Shown here in pieces: positions 54,992-63,609 of a stretch of 64,000 nucleotides of DNA. Numbering within the stretch: the first letter of the stretch is position 1; every line of letters begins with the position of its first letter. The stretch lies in NCBI GenBank assembly GCA_946186665.1, contig CAMHOE010000008.1:1-64000 (forward strand). The letters run 5' to 3'. Both the position numbers and the translations under genes were made by a program. Source of the DNA: an uncultured Clostridia bacterium (lineage in GTDB: Bacteria > Bacillota > Clostridia > Oscillospirales > Acutalibacteraceae). The notes under the pieces are model-generated. The model was given only the letters and a program-made list of their open reading frames with translations. It was not told the origin of the DNA and did not search any database.

Positions 54992-56215
54992 ATGAAGAAA
55001 TTTACATTTCTTTTTATTACTGCGGCTCTGATATTGTCTTTATGTTCATGTTCAGGCAGCAGCGCAATACAGACAGACGGCGGCAATAAGGGCATTACAT
55101 CAACAGATAATACAGACAACAGCGATACTTCACTGACGAAAGGATCAAAAGAAAGCATTAATGATACCTCTGACGAGATAAGTACAGTCAGTATTGATGA
55201 ATGTGACATAAACACCAATGATATCGTTTATGACGGAGAAAATTCAAAACCGCCTTTAACAGTGAGTTTAAGTGGAAAACAGCTTGTAGAAAATACTGAT
55301 TATACTCTGTCCTATGACGATGAAACAAGCATTGGAAAGCATCATCTGACTGTTACAATGAAAGGCTCTTACAGCGGCAGTGAAACTGTGGATTACTATA
55401 TCCTCCCCCCTGCTGCTGAAATAACAGATGTATCCTCAAAGGTATCGGATATCACAATAAGCTGGAATGAGGTTCCCAATGTTGACGGCTATATCATAAG
55501 ATACTCTGAGGATAAGAGCTTACCGGACAGCAGCACCAAAACAGCGGAAACCAAAGAAACAAGCTTTACGCTTGAAGATCTTCCGGAAAACAGCACTTAC
55601 TACGTTACCGTAAGTACCACTAAAAATGCCGGAAATGAAAAACTTGTTTCCGAGCCGAGTGAAGTAATAGAAGCGGCTACGAAAAAAATTGAAGTCATTG
55701 ATGGCGTCACATACATAGATGGTGTATTGATAGCCAACAAGACTTATTCACTTCCTGAAAGCTATGGTGACGGATTGCGTGAAGAAACTCTGGACGCCTT
55801 CAATACAATGGCGGCTGATGCTCTTAACGATGGAATATCTCTGTGGATAGTTTCGGGCTTCCGCAGCTATGAGACTCAGACCTATACCTATCAGAGCTTT
55901 GTATATGACAGAGGCGTTGAAGAAGCAGACAGGGCTTCTGCACGTCCCGGTCATTCTGAGCATCAATCAGGTCTTGCAATAGATGTCAATACCACTTCAT
56001 CGGAATTTGAGGGTACTCCGGAAGCTATATGGCTTGAAGAGCATTGTGTGGACTACGGCTTCATTATCCGTTATCCCAGCGGCAAAGAGGAAATAACCGG
56101 ATACAAGTATGAACCCTGGCACCTGCGTTATCTCGGCAAGGAAAAAGCTGCTGAAATAGCCGCCTCCGGTCTTACTATCGAAGAATACTACGGCATAACT
56201 TCCAGATATTCCTGA
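54992..56215 (+). CDS. VanY-family D-alanyl-D-alanine carboxypeptidase lipoprotein
   Basis: 407 residues. Lipobox SLCSC (Cys about residue 19). A Thr/Ser/Asp-rich linker, a small beta domain (DIVYDGENSKPPLTVSLSGK), a fibronectin type III-like domain (VSSKVSDITISWNEVPNVDG onward), then the peptidase: SGFRSYETQTYTYQ, RPGHSEHQSGLAIDV (zinc His and Asp), and YEPWHLRYLG with Glu and His. VanY enzymes trim the last D-Ala of peptidoglycan stems. GGAGG precedes the ATG at 54992. Neighbouring germination and DUF421 genes suggest, but do not prove, a spore-wall role. Confidence 0.9.
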   Translation: MKKFTFLFITAALILSLCSCSGSSAIQTDGGNKGITSTDNTDNSDTSLTKGSKESINDTSDEISTVSIDECDINTNDIVYDGENSKPPLTVSLSGKQLVENTDYTLSYDDETSIGKHHLTVTMKGSYSGSETVDYYILPPAAEITDVSSKVSDITISWNEVPNVDGYIIRYSEDKSLPDSSTKTAETKETSFTLEDLPENSTYYVTVSTTKNAGNEKLVSEPSEVIEAATKKIEVIDGVTYIDGVLIANKTYSLPESYGDGLREETLDAFNTMAADALNDGISLWIVSGFRSYETQTYTYQSFVYDRGVEEADRASARPGHSEHQSGLAIDVNTTSSEFEGTPEAIWLEEHCVDYGFIIRYPSGKEEITGYKYEPWHLRYLGKEKAAEIAASGLTIEEYYGITSRYS

Positions 56216-56263
56216 ACAATCTTTAATAATGCTGAAACTTGCAGGCTGCTGAACGCTGAATAA

Positions 56264-56314
56264 AAGCACAGGCGAACTATCTCTTTACGGGATAATACGC
56301 CTGTGCTTATTTTT
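56264..56314 (+). terminator. Intrinsic terminator of the carboxypeptidase gene
   Basis: AAGCACAGGCG (56264-56274) pairs with CGCCTGTGCTT (56298-56308), followed by ATTTTTG. Confidence 0.85.
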
Positions 56315-56362
56315 GTATGTTTTTCTATTTGGGCAACAGTTATTCAGAACATGAAAAATTAT

Positions 56363-56430
56363 TTTTTTTAGGAAAGGGGTCTGGTGGATAACCCTTTGTT
56401 TTTAAACAAAGGGTTTCCTCCAGAGGAACC
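56363..56430 (+). repeat. Hairpin-forming dispersed repeat (TTTTTTAGGAAAGGGGTCTGG type)
   Basis: After TTTTTTAGGAAAGGGG, the segment 56380-56424 folds on itself: TCTGGTGGA...AACCCTTTGTTT pairs with AAACAAAGGGTT...TCCTCCAGA. A matching start (TTTTTTAGGAAGGGGG) occurs on the minus strand at 21595-21619. No T run follows on either strand, so it is not a simple terminator. Confidence 0.55.
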
Positions 56431-56454
56431 AAACGGCAAAATTGAGTGCCGTAG

Positions 56455-57000
56455 TCATATTCTTTTCTTTGAAAAGTCGTTCAGCGGAGACAGAACTACT
56501 GAACCTGTCTGCCTTGTCTGTTTCATATCTATTATACGCTGGTTTTCCGAGCCGCGGAATTTCAGAGTGATGTTTTTAAGCTCCTCTACAAAACGACCAT
56601 CTACAAGGATATCCGTACTGTCAAGTATCTCGTCAGTGAATTCGGTGTATCTGCATCCTCCCGGTATAAGGTCTTTATCATAGGTGAAACCTGTGTATAT
56701 CCATAAATTACGCTCCGGCAGCTCCGACCTCATTCTTCTTATTAGCTTTACTATCTCACATTGATTTGACGGCTCAAAGGGTTCCCCTCCGAGTATCGTC
56801 AGACCATCGTAGTAACTCTTGGAAAGCTCTGAAATGATCATATCTTCTATCTCTGCGGTGTATGGACGCCCATACTCGAAATCCCATGTTTCAGGCTGAA
56901 AACAGCCTTTGCAGCGGTTTGTGCAGCCGGATACAAAAACGCTCACTCTTATCCCTGAACCATTTGCGCTGTCTGCGGTTATGATCTGACCTATATACAT
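56455..57000 (-). CDS. nrdG: Anaerobic ribonucleotide reductase activating protein
   Basis: 181 residues. The radical-SAM CX3CX2C motif is in SGCTNRCKGCFQ (starting near residue 26), followed by the usual GGEPFEPSNQ. It uses S-adenosylmethionine and a 4Fe-4S cluster to put the glycyl radical on NrdD. It lies 52 bases after nrdD on the same strand. Confidence 0.95.
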   Translation of the reverse strand: MYIGQIITADSANGSGIRVSVFVSGCTNRCKGCFQPETWDFEYGRPYTAEIEDMIISELSKSYYDGLTILGGEPFEPSNQCEIVKLIRRMRSELPERNLWIYTGFTYDKDLIPGGCRYTEFTDEILDSTDILVDGRFVEELKNITLKFRGSENQRIIDMKQTRQTGSVVLSPLNDFSKKRI

Positions 57001-57052
57001 TTTCTCATCTCCTGATAAAACATACCTATATGATCATCGAAAATTACAGGAA

Positions 57053-59263
57053 TTACTCGTTGACTGCCGGATCTGAAAATTTGTGTGTGGATAGATGGAG
57101 AACTCTCTCCTTGATCTCCTGTGTTCTGCCCTGGTTCCAGAACTGAGAACCGATATAGCCGCAGGTCCTTCTGGCAACATTCATTTTGTTCTGATCACGG
57201 TTGTGACAGTTGGGACATTCCCAGATAAGCTTTCCGTCATCATCAGTAACTATCTGTATCTCTCCGTCATAGCCGCATACCTGACAATAATCACTCTTGG
57301 TATTAAGCTCAGCATACATTATGTTATCATAAATGAACTGCATTACCTTGAGGACTGCTTCGATATTGTCCTGCATATTCGGAACTTCCACATAGCTGAT
57401 GGCACCGCCCGGAGACAGCGTCTGGAACTCGGATTCAAGCTTCAGCTTGTCAAATGCGTTTATCTCTTCAGTTACGTGTACATGATAGCTGTTTGTAACA
57501 TAGTTTTTATCTGTTACGCCCTTTATGATGCCAAAACGCTTTTGCAGACATTTTGCAAACTTGTATGTTGTGCTTTCAAGCGGAGTACCGTAAAGACTGT
57601 AATCTATATGTTCCTCAGCCTTCCACTTTGCACAGTACTCGTTGAGCTTTTTCATGATATCAAGTCCAAGCTGCTTGCCCTCTTCTTCTGTAAGCTTCTT
57701 CTCAATGAGACTGTAAACACATTCCCAAAGTCCTGCATATCCCAGTGAAAGCGTTGAATATCCGCCGTAAAGCAGAGGGTCTATCGGTTCACCTTTTTTC
57801 AGCCTTGCAATAGCTCCATACTGCCAGAGTATTGGTGCAGCGTCTGAAAGCGTTCCTTTGAGTCTTTCATGACGTGCTCTCAGCGCTCTGTGACACAGAT
57901 CCATTCTTTCATCAAATATCTGCCAGAACCGGTTCATATCCTTTGAAGCTGACAGACCTATATCTACAAGATTTACTGTAACTACGCCCTGATTGAAGCG
58001 TCCGTAATATTTTGGCTTGCCGTTTTCATCAACATAAGGTGTAAGGAAGCTGCGGCAGCCCATACAGGTATAGCAGTGTCCGTCACCGTTTTTGTCGATT
58101 TTATTTTTGAGCATTACCTTCTCTGAGATATAGTCGGGAACCATTCTCTTTGCTGTACATTTTGCTGCAAGCTCTGTAAGATACCAGTACTTGCCGTCCT
58201 TTGTTACGTTATCCTCTTCAAGTACATATATGAGCTTCGGGAATGCAGGAGTGACCCATACACCTGCTTCATTTTTCACGCCGATATAACGCTGACGAAG
58301 GGTCTCCTCTATTATCATCGCAAGGTCTTTCTTCTCCTGCTCGTCCTTCGCCTCATTAAGATACATGAACACCGTAACAAAAGGTGCCTGACCGTTTGTA
58401 GTCAGAAGCGTTACCACCTGATACTGTATTGTCTGTACGCCTTTGGTTATCTCCTTGCGGAGTCTTTCCTCAACGATACTGTCTATCTTCTCTTCCGGAA
58501 TGATGCAGCCCATCTCTTCAAGCTCCGCCATGAACTCGCGTCTGATTTTTTCCCTTGATATCTGCACAAAGGGCGCAAGGTGCGTAAGGCTTATGCTCTG
58601 TCCGCCGTACTGGTTGCTCGCCACCTGCGCTATTATTTGTGTAGCTATATTACAGGCAGTTGAAAAGCTATGGGGCTTCTCTATGAGAGTCTCGCTTATA
58701 ACCGTACCATTCTGGAGCATATCCTCTAAATTTACAAGGTCGCAGTTATGCATATGCTGTGCAAAATAATCGCTGTCGTGAAAATGTATGATACCCTTTT
58801 CGTGAGCCTCAACTATGTCGTTGGAAAGAAGTATCCTCTTTGTAAGATCCTTGCTTACCTCACCTGCCATATAGTCACGCTGAACACTGTTTACAGTGGG
58901 GTTCTTATTTGAGTTCTCCTGCTTTACTTCCTCGTTGTTGCACTCTATAAGACTGAGTATCTTATTGTCTGTAGTATTGGAGCGGCGGATAAGAGAACGG
59001 TTATAGCGGTACTTTACATAGCATCTTGCCAGTTCAAAGGCGCCCTTCGCCATGATCTGATCCTCAACCATATCCTGTATTTCCTCTACAGATACGGCTC
59101 TGCCCATTTTCATACATTTGTACTCCACATACTCGGCAATATCCCTGATTTGCTCGGGAGTAAGGTATTTTCTTTCCGTTGCATTGTTTGCTTTGGTAAC
59201 GGCGTTTACAATTTTCTCGCCGTTAAAAATTTCCTCTGATGAATTCCTTTTTATTATCTTCAT
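57053..59263 (-). CDS. nrdD: Anaerobic ribonucleoside-triphosphate reductase
   Basis: 736 residues. ATP-cone at the start (MKIIKRNSSEEIFNGEKIVN region), then the ten-strand barrel (DLVNLEDMLQNG; SISLTHLAPFVQISREKIRR), a C-terminal zinc site (CQVCGYDG and CPNC) and the glycyl-radical loop RTCGYIG. It reduces ribonucleotides to deoxyribonucleotides without oxygen. Complete and typical. Its promoter region is shared with a divergent Crp/Fnr-family gene. Confidence 0.97.
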   Translation of the reverse strand: MKIIKRNSSEEIFNGEKIVNAVTKANNATERKYLTPEQIRDIAEYVEYKCMKMGRAVSVEEIQDMVEDQIMAKGAFELARCYVKYRYNRSLIRRSNTTDNKILSLIECNNEEVKQENSNKNPTVNSVQRDYMAGEVSKDLTKRILLSNDIVEAHEKGIIHFHDSDYFAQHMHNCDLVNLEDMLQNGTVISETLIEKPHSFSTACNIATQIIAQVASNQYGGQSISLTHLAPFVQISREKIRREFMAELEEMGCIIPEEKIDSIVEERLRKEITKGVQTIQYQVVTLLTTNGQAPFVTVFMYLNEAKDEQEKKDLAMIIEETLRQRYIGVKNEAGVWVTPAFPKLIYVLEEDNVTKDGKYWYLTELAAKCTAKRMVPDYISEKVMLKNKIDKNGDGHCYTCMGCRSFLTPYVDENGKPKYYGRFNQGVVTVNLVDIGLSASKDMNRFWQIFDERMDLCHRALRARHERLKGTLSDAAPILWQYGAIARLKKGEPIDPLLYGGYSTLSLGYAGLWECVYSLIEKKLTEEEGKQLGLDIMKKLNEYCAKWKAEEHIDYSLYGTPLESTTYKFAKCLQKRFGIIKGVTDKNYVTNSYHVHVTEEINAFDKLKLESEFQTLSPGGAISYVEVPNMQDNIEAVLKVMQFIYDNIMYAELNTKSDYCQVCGYDGEIQIVTDDDGKLIWECPNCHNRDQNKMNVARRTCGYIGSQFWNQGRTQEIKERVLHLSTHKFSDPAVNE

Positions 59264-59301
59264 AATGACATCTCCGTTTCAAAGTGTACGTTCTATATTG
59301 T

Positions 59302-59339
59302 ATATCAAAAGACTTGATATTTCTGTTGCAATTGCAACA
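59302..59339. promoter_or_regulatory. Two palindromes in the nrdD / Crp-family divergent promoter region
   Basis: ATATCAA-aagac-TTGATAT (59302-59320) is a perfect interrupted palindrome, and TGTTGCAATTGCAACA (59324-59339) is a perfect continuous one. Both lie between the start codons of nrdD and the regulator; the second overlaps the -35 box of the regulator promoter. They are good candidate operators for the regulator or for NrdR-like control. Confidence 0.65.
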
Positions 59340-59354
59340 ATTTTATGTTATAAT
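59326..59354 (+). promoter_or_regulatory. Predicted sigma-A promoter of the Crp/Fnr-family gene
   Basis: TTGCAA (59326-59331) and TATAAT (59349-59354) with 17-base spacing. Confidence 0.7.
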
Positions 59355-59408
59355 ACCAGATATAGCGTTTTGCACAAATTTTCAGCACATTATATAGAGA
59401 GGTAAACA

Positions 59409-60035
59409 ATGAATAAATATTCGGTATTCAATGAATTGACAGATGCTGAAATCAGCAGTATATCAGAAAGCTTCGGCTTTGAGGACAAGTCCTTTGGTAA
59501 GGGCGAAGTAATAATGAAGTTCCGTCCTCACAACAAAAACTCCGGAATAATCAAAGAGGGACTTGCCTACCTGATAAGCATAAACGACCGCGGAGAAGAA
59601 AATATCCTCGATTATTACGAAGGCGGAAATATTTTCGGAAGCGCATTTTCACCGGATACAAATGTAAATTTATACTTTGTGGTGGCAAAGAAAAAATGCA
59701 CTGTAAGTTTTTTTGACCACAGCTCCATGATAAAACTTTGCAGGAGCGACTGCAAAAAACATATTATATTTATCGAAAATATCATGACCACAATATCCTG
59801 CCGAAATCAGATACACATTGACATACTCTCTCAAAGAACGATTCGTTCCAGACTGACAACATATTTTGCCTACCTTTCAGAGATAAGCGGCACCAAAACT
59901 CTCAGACTGCCCATCCCCCTCTGTGACCTTGCAGAATATATCTGCACCGACAGAAGCGCCATGATGCGTGAGCTTGGTAAAATGAACGAGGATGGTCTGA
60001 TATCCTCCAGCGGTCACACCATCCAATTGCTGTAA
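59409..60035 (+). CDS. Crp/Fnr-family transcriptional regulator
   Basis: 208 residues. The N-terminal cyclic-nucleotide-binding-like barrel (SFGKGEVIMKFRPHNKNSGI; LDYYEGGNIFGSAF) is followed by a long helix and a helix-turn-helix (PLCDLAEYICTDRSAMMREL). There is no obvious Fe-S cysteine cluster of Fnr type and the cAMP-binding residues are not clear, so the signal is unknown. It is divergent from nrdDG, which suggests control of deoxynucleotide synthesis or redox response. Ribosome site AGAGAGG precedes the ATG. Confidence 0.88.
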   Translation: MNKYSVFNELTDAEISSISESFGFEDKSFGKGEVIMKFRPHNKNSGIIKEGLAYLISINDRGEENILDYYEGGNIFGSAFSPDTNVNLYFVVAKKKCTVSFFDHSSMIKLCRSDCKKHIIFIENIMTTISCRNQIHIDILSQRTIRSRLTTYFAYLSEISGTKTLRLPIPLCDLAEYICTDRSAMMRELGKMNEDGLISSSGHTIQLL

Positions 60036-60186
60036 ATGATCTCTGTATTTAATTATACCACAATATATAGTACTGTCAATATATATATTATACAAAATAC
60101 AGGACATTTAATAAAGTATTTAATACAGCATCAGTTTTATTATTGCATCATTACAAAGCAAAAGAATAAATAGCAAAGCATTTATC

Positions 60187-60244
60187 AGACATTATATGCG
60201 CAGAATCATCATAAAATGCACAGCGCATATAATGTCTTTTTTTC
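60187..60244 (+). terminator. Intrinsic terminator downstream of the Crp/Fnr-family gene
   Basis: AGACATTATATGCGC (60187-60201) pairs perfectly with its reverse complement at 60223-60237, followed by seven Ts. The remaining 300 bases up to the response-regulator gene are AT-rich; a TATAAT at 60406-60411 could be its -10 box. Confidence 0.85.
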
Positions 60245-60481
60245 TTGAATTATTTTAAGCTGATATTCATTGAAAATTAAAGCAATCGTAAAACGTGAGA
60301 AAAGTACGGATGATATCATACATACATGAAAGCAATAACAATAATTTCAAATATAAAAAATTCAGGATAACCCAAAATTTCAATGTTTTTTAAATAATCT
60401 GATAGTATAATTTAAAAGAATACATTTCATAGAAGAAAGTTCAGCAGATATATACTAATAAGCACTTTTATCATGTGTGAG

Positions 60482-60524
60482 ACTGCACAATTATCATATA
60501 TTAATATTTACAAAATTGTGCAGT
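60482..60524. promoter_or_regulatory. Inverted repeat upstream of the response-regulator operon
   Basis: ACTGCACAATT (60482-60492) and AATTGTGCAGT (60514-60524), 21 bases apart, lie 48 bases before the start codon. It may be an operator or a leader hairpin. Confidence 0.55.
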
Positions 60525-60571
60525 TGTGATATATTCAATGTGTGTATTTTTTGTTAAAGTGGGGTGATAAA

Positions 60572-61162
60572 ATGAAAATTCTTATTGCGGAGCCTGACAG
60601 AGATTTTCTTCATGCCTTCAGGAGCCTTCTGGAGCTTGACGGAAACAGGGTAACAACTATCTTTGACGGGACTCAGGTAATAACAAAGCTTGCAGCTCAT
60701 AATTATGACGTGGCGGTCATGGATATGAATATACCCCGGATATCCTATAAAGAGCTTGTTGAACTGCTGCATAAAAAGAATATCCCGGTAATTCTGCTCT
60801 CCGAAAAAAGAATAGGTATAAAAATGCTTTGCGATGATGTTCTTGGAGATGCTTATCTTTCCTTTCCGTTTCTTCCGGGGGAGCTTACAGAGCTTATTGA
60901 AAAAGTGGTATCCACGCTAAGTTCAGATGAGAAGCTAAGGTTTGCAGATGCAGAAATTGATATCCCCGATATGAAGCTTTGCACGACAGTTCCTGTGACC
61001 TGCGAAGAAACTGAGGTTTTCAGAACTCTGATGAACAAGGGAGCTGTTGATTCCAAAAAAGCAGGAAAATACATATCATCGTTAAATCACAAGCTTGAAA
61101 AGCTTAATAAAAAAACCCGCATCAGATACCTGATGAATGAGGGGTACAGGTTGGTGACATAA
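60572..61162 (+). CDS. Degenerate OmpR-like response regulator
   Basis: 196 residues from the ATG at 60572 (GGGGTG at six bases). The receiver keeps the phospho-acceptor Asp-51 (VAVMDMNIP) and Ser-77 in the Thr position, but the conserved Lys before Pro is Phe-98 (DAYLSFPF, usually DYLTKPF), and one of the N-terminal acidic pair is altered (AEPD). The C-terminal 80 residues resemble a short winged helix (ISSLNHKLEKLNKKTRIRYL; ending GYRLVT). It is followed after four bases by the histidine kinase. Lacking the Lys, normal phosphorylation-driven switching is doubtful. Confidence 0.82.
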   Translation: MKILIAEPDRDFLHAFRSLLELDGNRVTTIFDGTQVITKLAAHNYDVAVMDMNIPRISYKELVELLHKKNIPVILLSEKRIGIKMLCDDVLGDAYLSFPFLPGELTELIEKVVSTLSSDEKLRFADAEIDIPDMKLCTTVPVTCEETEVFRTLMNKGAVDSKKAGKYISSLNHKLEKLNKKTRIRYLMNEGYRLVT

Positions 61163-61166
61163 TACT

Positions 61167-62837
61167 ATGAATAAAGCACGAAAAAGATTTATAATGTTTG
61201 CCGAGTTGGCTATAATCCTGCTGCTTGCGGTGCTGCTGTCGGTAATAAATGTTATCAACTTCGCAATGGCTGCGGAGGAAGCTGATACCATTACAAAGCA
61301 GATATCCCAGAGCAACGGCTCTGTAAGGGGCGGCGGAAACGAAAATCAGAACAATAACTCTTCACCGGATGCTCAGATCTCAGGCGGTACACAGACAGAT
61401 ACTTCTTCAGACAATCTGACAGAGCCAAACAGTAATTCTGAAAACACAGAAGTTATTCAGGATAAAGCAGAAAGCTCAGATATGCAGGATACTGCAAACG
61501 GACAGCCGGAGGGTGAAATGCCCGGCGGCGAACCTCCTCAGATGCCGGAAGGTGAAATGCCCGGCGGTGAACCTCCTCAGATGCCGGAAGGTGAAATACC
61601 CGGCGGTGAACCTCCTCAGATGCCGGAGGGTGAAATGCCCGGCGGCGAACCTCCTCAGATGCCAGAGGGAAATATACCGCCTGAAAATAATGTAATCACT
61701 ACTGCTACATCGCCCACTACATCTACTGATAATACAGCAGAAAGCAGCGATACAAGTGTACCGGAGAAAAAATCCTACAAGCCCTCAGGTACAAACGCAA
61801 ACGGCAACAACGGCGGTTTTCGTCTGAATAACAAAGGAAATATGATGGGACCCAACTCAACAGAAATGAGTTCATCACTCAGATATTTTACATACGCCTT
61901 TGATGAGGATGGAAACGGCGAAAAGGTCTCATTCAGGATATCGGCGGTTACAGAGGAAGAAGCACTTGAATGGGCAAGCAGCCTTGTGAACGGTTCAACG
62001 GGATGGACAAATATCACATACCGTTACAGGGTATATACCAACAACGGAAAGACCTATGTAACAGTAATAGATCAGAGCCGTGAGCTGTGGCCATGCTACA
62101 GGATACTTATTATAACCGTGATCGGCGGAATAGTTGTAGTTCTGCTATCCCTCCTTCTGCTCGTGTTCATCGGCAAGAAGATGTTCAAGCCAGTTGAGGA
62201 TGCAGACAGAAAACAAAAACAGTTTATAGCAAAGCTTGAAAATGAATTCAAAATGCCGCTGACCATTATCAATGCAAATACGGAAACTCTTGAAAGAGAA
62301 GGCGGCACAAACGAAGAAACAAAGTCCATTAACAAACAGGTAAAGCGTATGACAAGACTTGTAAGGGAGCTTGGAGCGCTGACGGTACTTGAAGATACTG
62401 ACAAGTCAATGTCTAAGATAGATCTCTCGGATTATGTTATTGCGTCCCTTGAAAACAGCAGAAAAAAGTTCGTTGAGAAGAGAATAACTCTCGAATATGA
62501 TATTGAGTCTGAGGTCGTACTCAGCGGAGATGAAGAGTCATTCCGAAAGGTCGTGGACGAGCTTATCTCAAATTCGCTGAAATTCTCAGTTTCAAAAGCA
62601 AGCTTTATCCTTAATAAACAGAACGACAGAATAAGGTTCTATCTTTCAAATGATACGAAATTGCCGGACGGCAGCTGCGACCAGATATTTGACCGTTTCA
62701 CGACACTTGAAAACAACATTGAAACAGGCGGCGCAGGACTGGGACTTTCTTATGTAAAGGATATAGTAAGATCTCACAACGGCAGAGTCAGCGCAGAGGT
62801 CAAGGACGGAATAATGAATATCAGAATTGATCTGTAA
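61167..62837 (+). CDS. Membrane histidine-kinase-like protein lacking the phospho-acceptor His
   Basis: 556 residues. A membrane segment (residues about 9-33), an outside region of about 275 residues, a second segment (about 311-335), then the kinase core. The outside region has four tandem 13-residue repeats (EGEMPGGEPPQMP, residues about 112-165) and a PepSY-like stretch (VTEEEALEWASSLVNGSTGW). In the dimerisation helix the usual SHELKTPL reads ENEFKMPL: codon AAT gives Asn-359 where His is expected. The ATPase domain keeps the N box (DELISNSLKFS) and GGAGLGLSYVKDI but its G1 loop is unusual (SNDTKLPDG). It seems to be a pseudokinase or signalling scaffold. Confidence 0.85.
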   Translation: MNKARKRFIMFAELAIILLLAVLLSVINVINFAMAAEEADTITKQISQSNGSVRGGGNENQNNNSSPDAQISGGTQTDTSSDNLTEPNSNSENTEVIQDKAESSDMQDTANGQPEGEMPGGEPPQMPEGEMPGGEPPQMPEGEIPGGEPPQMPEGEMPGGEPPQMPEGNIPPENNVITTATSPTTSTDNTAESSDTSVPEKKSYKPSGTNANGNNGGFRLNNKGNMMGPNSTEMSSSLRYFTYAFDEDGNGEKVSFRISAVTEEEALEWASSLVNGSTGWTNITYRYRVYTNNGKTYVTVIDQSRELWPCYRILIITVIGGIVVVLLSLLLLVFIGKKMFKPVEDADRKQKQFIAKLENEFKMPLTIINANTETLEREGGTNEETKSINKQVKRMTRLVRELGALTVLEDTDKSMSKIDLSDYVIASLENSRKKFVEKRITLEYDIESEVVLSGDEESFRKVVDELISNSLKFSVSKASFILNKQNDRIRFYLSNDTKLPDGSCDQIFDRFTTLENNIETGGAGLGLSYVKDIVRSHNGRVSAEVKDGIMNIRIDL

Positions 62838-62853
62838 AACGGAGGTGAGGGAA

Positions 62854-63561
62854 ATGTCAGTTGTTTCAAATCCTGTCGTAGTAATGAAGCGATACGAAAT
62901 GAAATATATTATGAGCCCTGAACAAACGGAATACTTCAAAAAAAGCGTTGAGGGCTATATGAAAATAGATAAGTTCGGTCTTACATCTATCGCGTCCTTA
63001 TACTATGACACACCGAATTACAGATTGATAAGAACATCTGTAGAAAAGCCCCCCTTCAAGGAAAAGATAAGACTTCGTTCATATGGACTTGCCACACAGG
63101 ACTCCCCTGTTTTTCTGGAGCTGAAACGCAAAGCATACGGAATAGTTTATAAGCGGCGTGTACAGTCGACTATACCTCTGGTAAAGAAGTTCTTCTACGG
63201 TGAAGGTGATATATGCGCAGGAGGTCAGATAAACAGAGAGATAACCACGTTCCGTGACTATTATCAGACTCTTGTTCCTGCCTGCCTTATCATTTATGAC
63301 AGAATAGCGTATTTTCAGCCGGACGGAGACCTGAGACTGACTATTGACCACAACCCCAGATACCGCTTTGAGGACCTGAACCTTACCACCTCAATGGATG
63401 GCAATTCACTTCTCAAAGACGGCTATACAATACTTGAAGTAAAGGTACAGCAGGCTGTTCCATTATGGCTCTCGGATATTCTTACAAGAGGTAAGATATA
63501 TAAGGGCAGTTTTTCAAAGTACGGCGAAGCTTATAAACAGCAATTGCTGAAAGTAAAATAA
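62854..63561 (+). CDS. VTC-domain protein (polyphosphate polymerase-like)
   Basis: 235 residues. Starts with the family signature RYEMKYIMSPEQTEYF; then SLYYDTPNY, RLRSYG, FLELKRKAYGIVYKRR and a C-terminal ILEVKVQ, the tunnel-lining basic and acidic residues of VTC/CYTH-like triphosphate tunnel enzymes. Yeast Vtc4 makes polyphosphate; bacterial members are mostly uncharacterised. The ATG at 62854 has GGAGG at eight bases. It follows the kinase-like gene after 16 bases and precedes a DUF4956 gene, a common bacterial pairing. Confidence 0.88.
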   Translation: MSVVSNPVVVMKRYEMKYIMSPEQTEYFKKSVEGYMKIDKFGLTSIASLYYDTPNYRLIRTSVEKPPFKEKIRLRSYGLATQDSPVFLELKRKAYGIVYKRRVQSTIPLVKKFFYGEGDICAGGQINREITTFRDYYQTLVPACLIIYDRIAYFQPDGDLRLTIDHNPRYRFEDLNLTTSMDGNSLLKDGYTILEVKVQQAVPLWLSDILTRGKIYKGSFSKYGEAYKQQLLKVK

Positions 63562-63609
63562 GGGAAGATACAGACATACGTTTGTACCCGCAAGAAAGGA
63601 AATAATATT

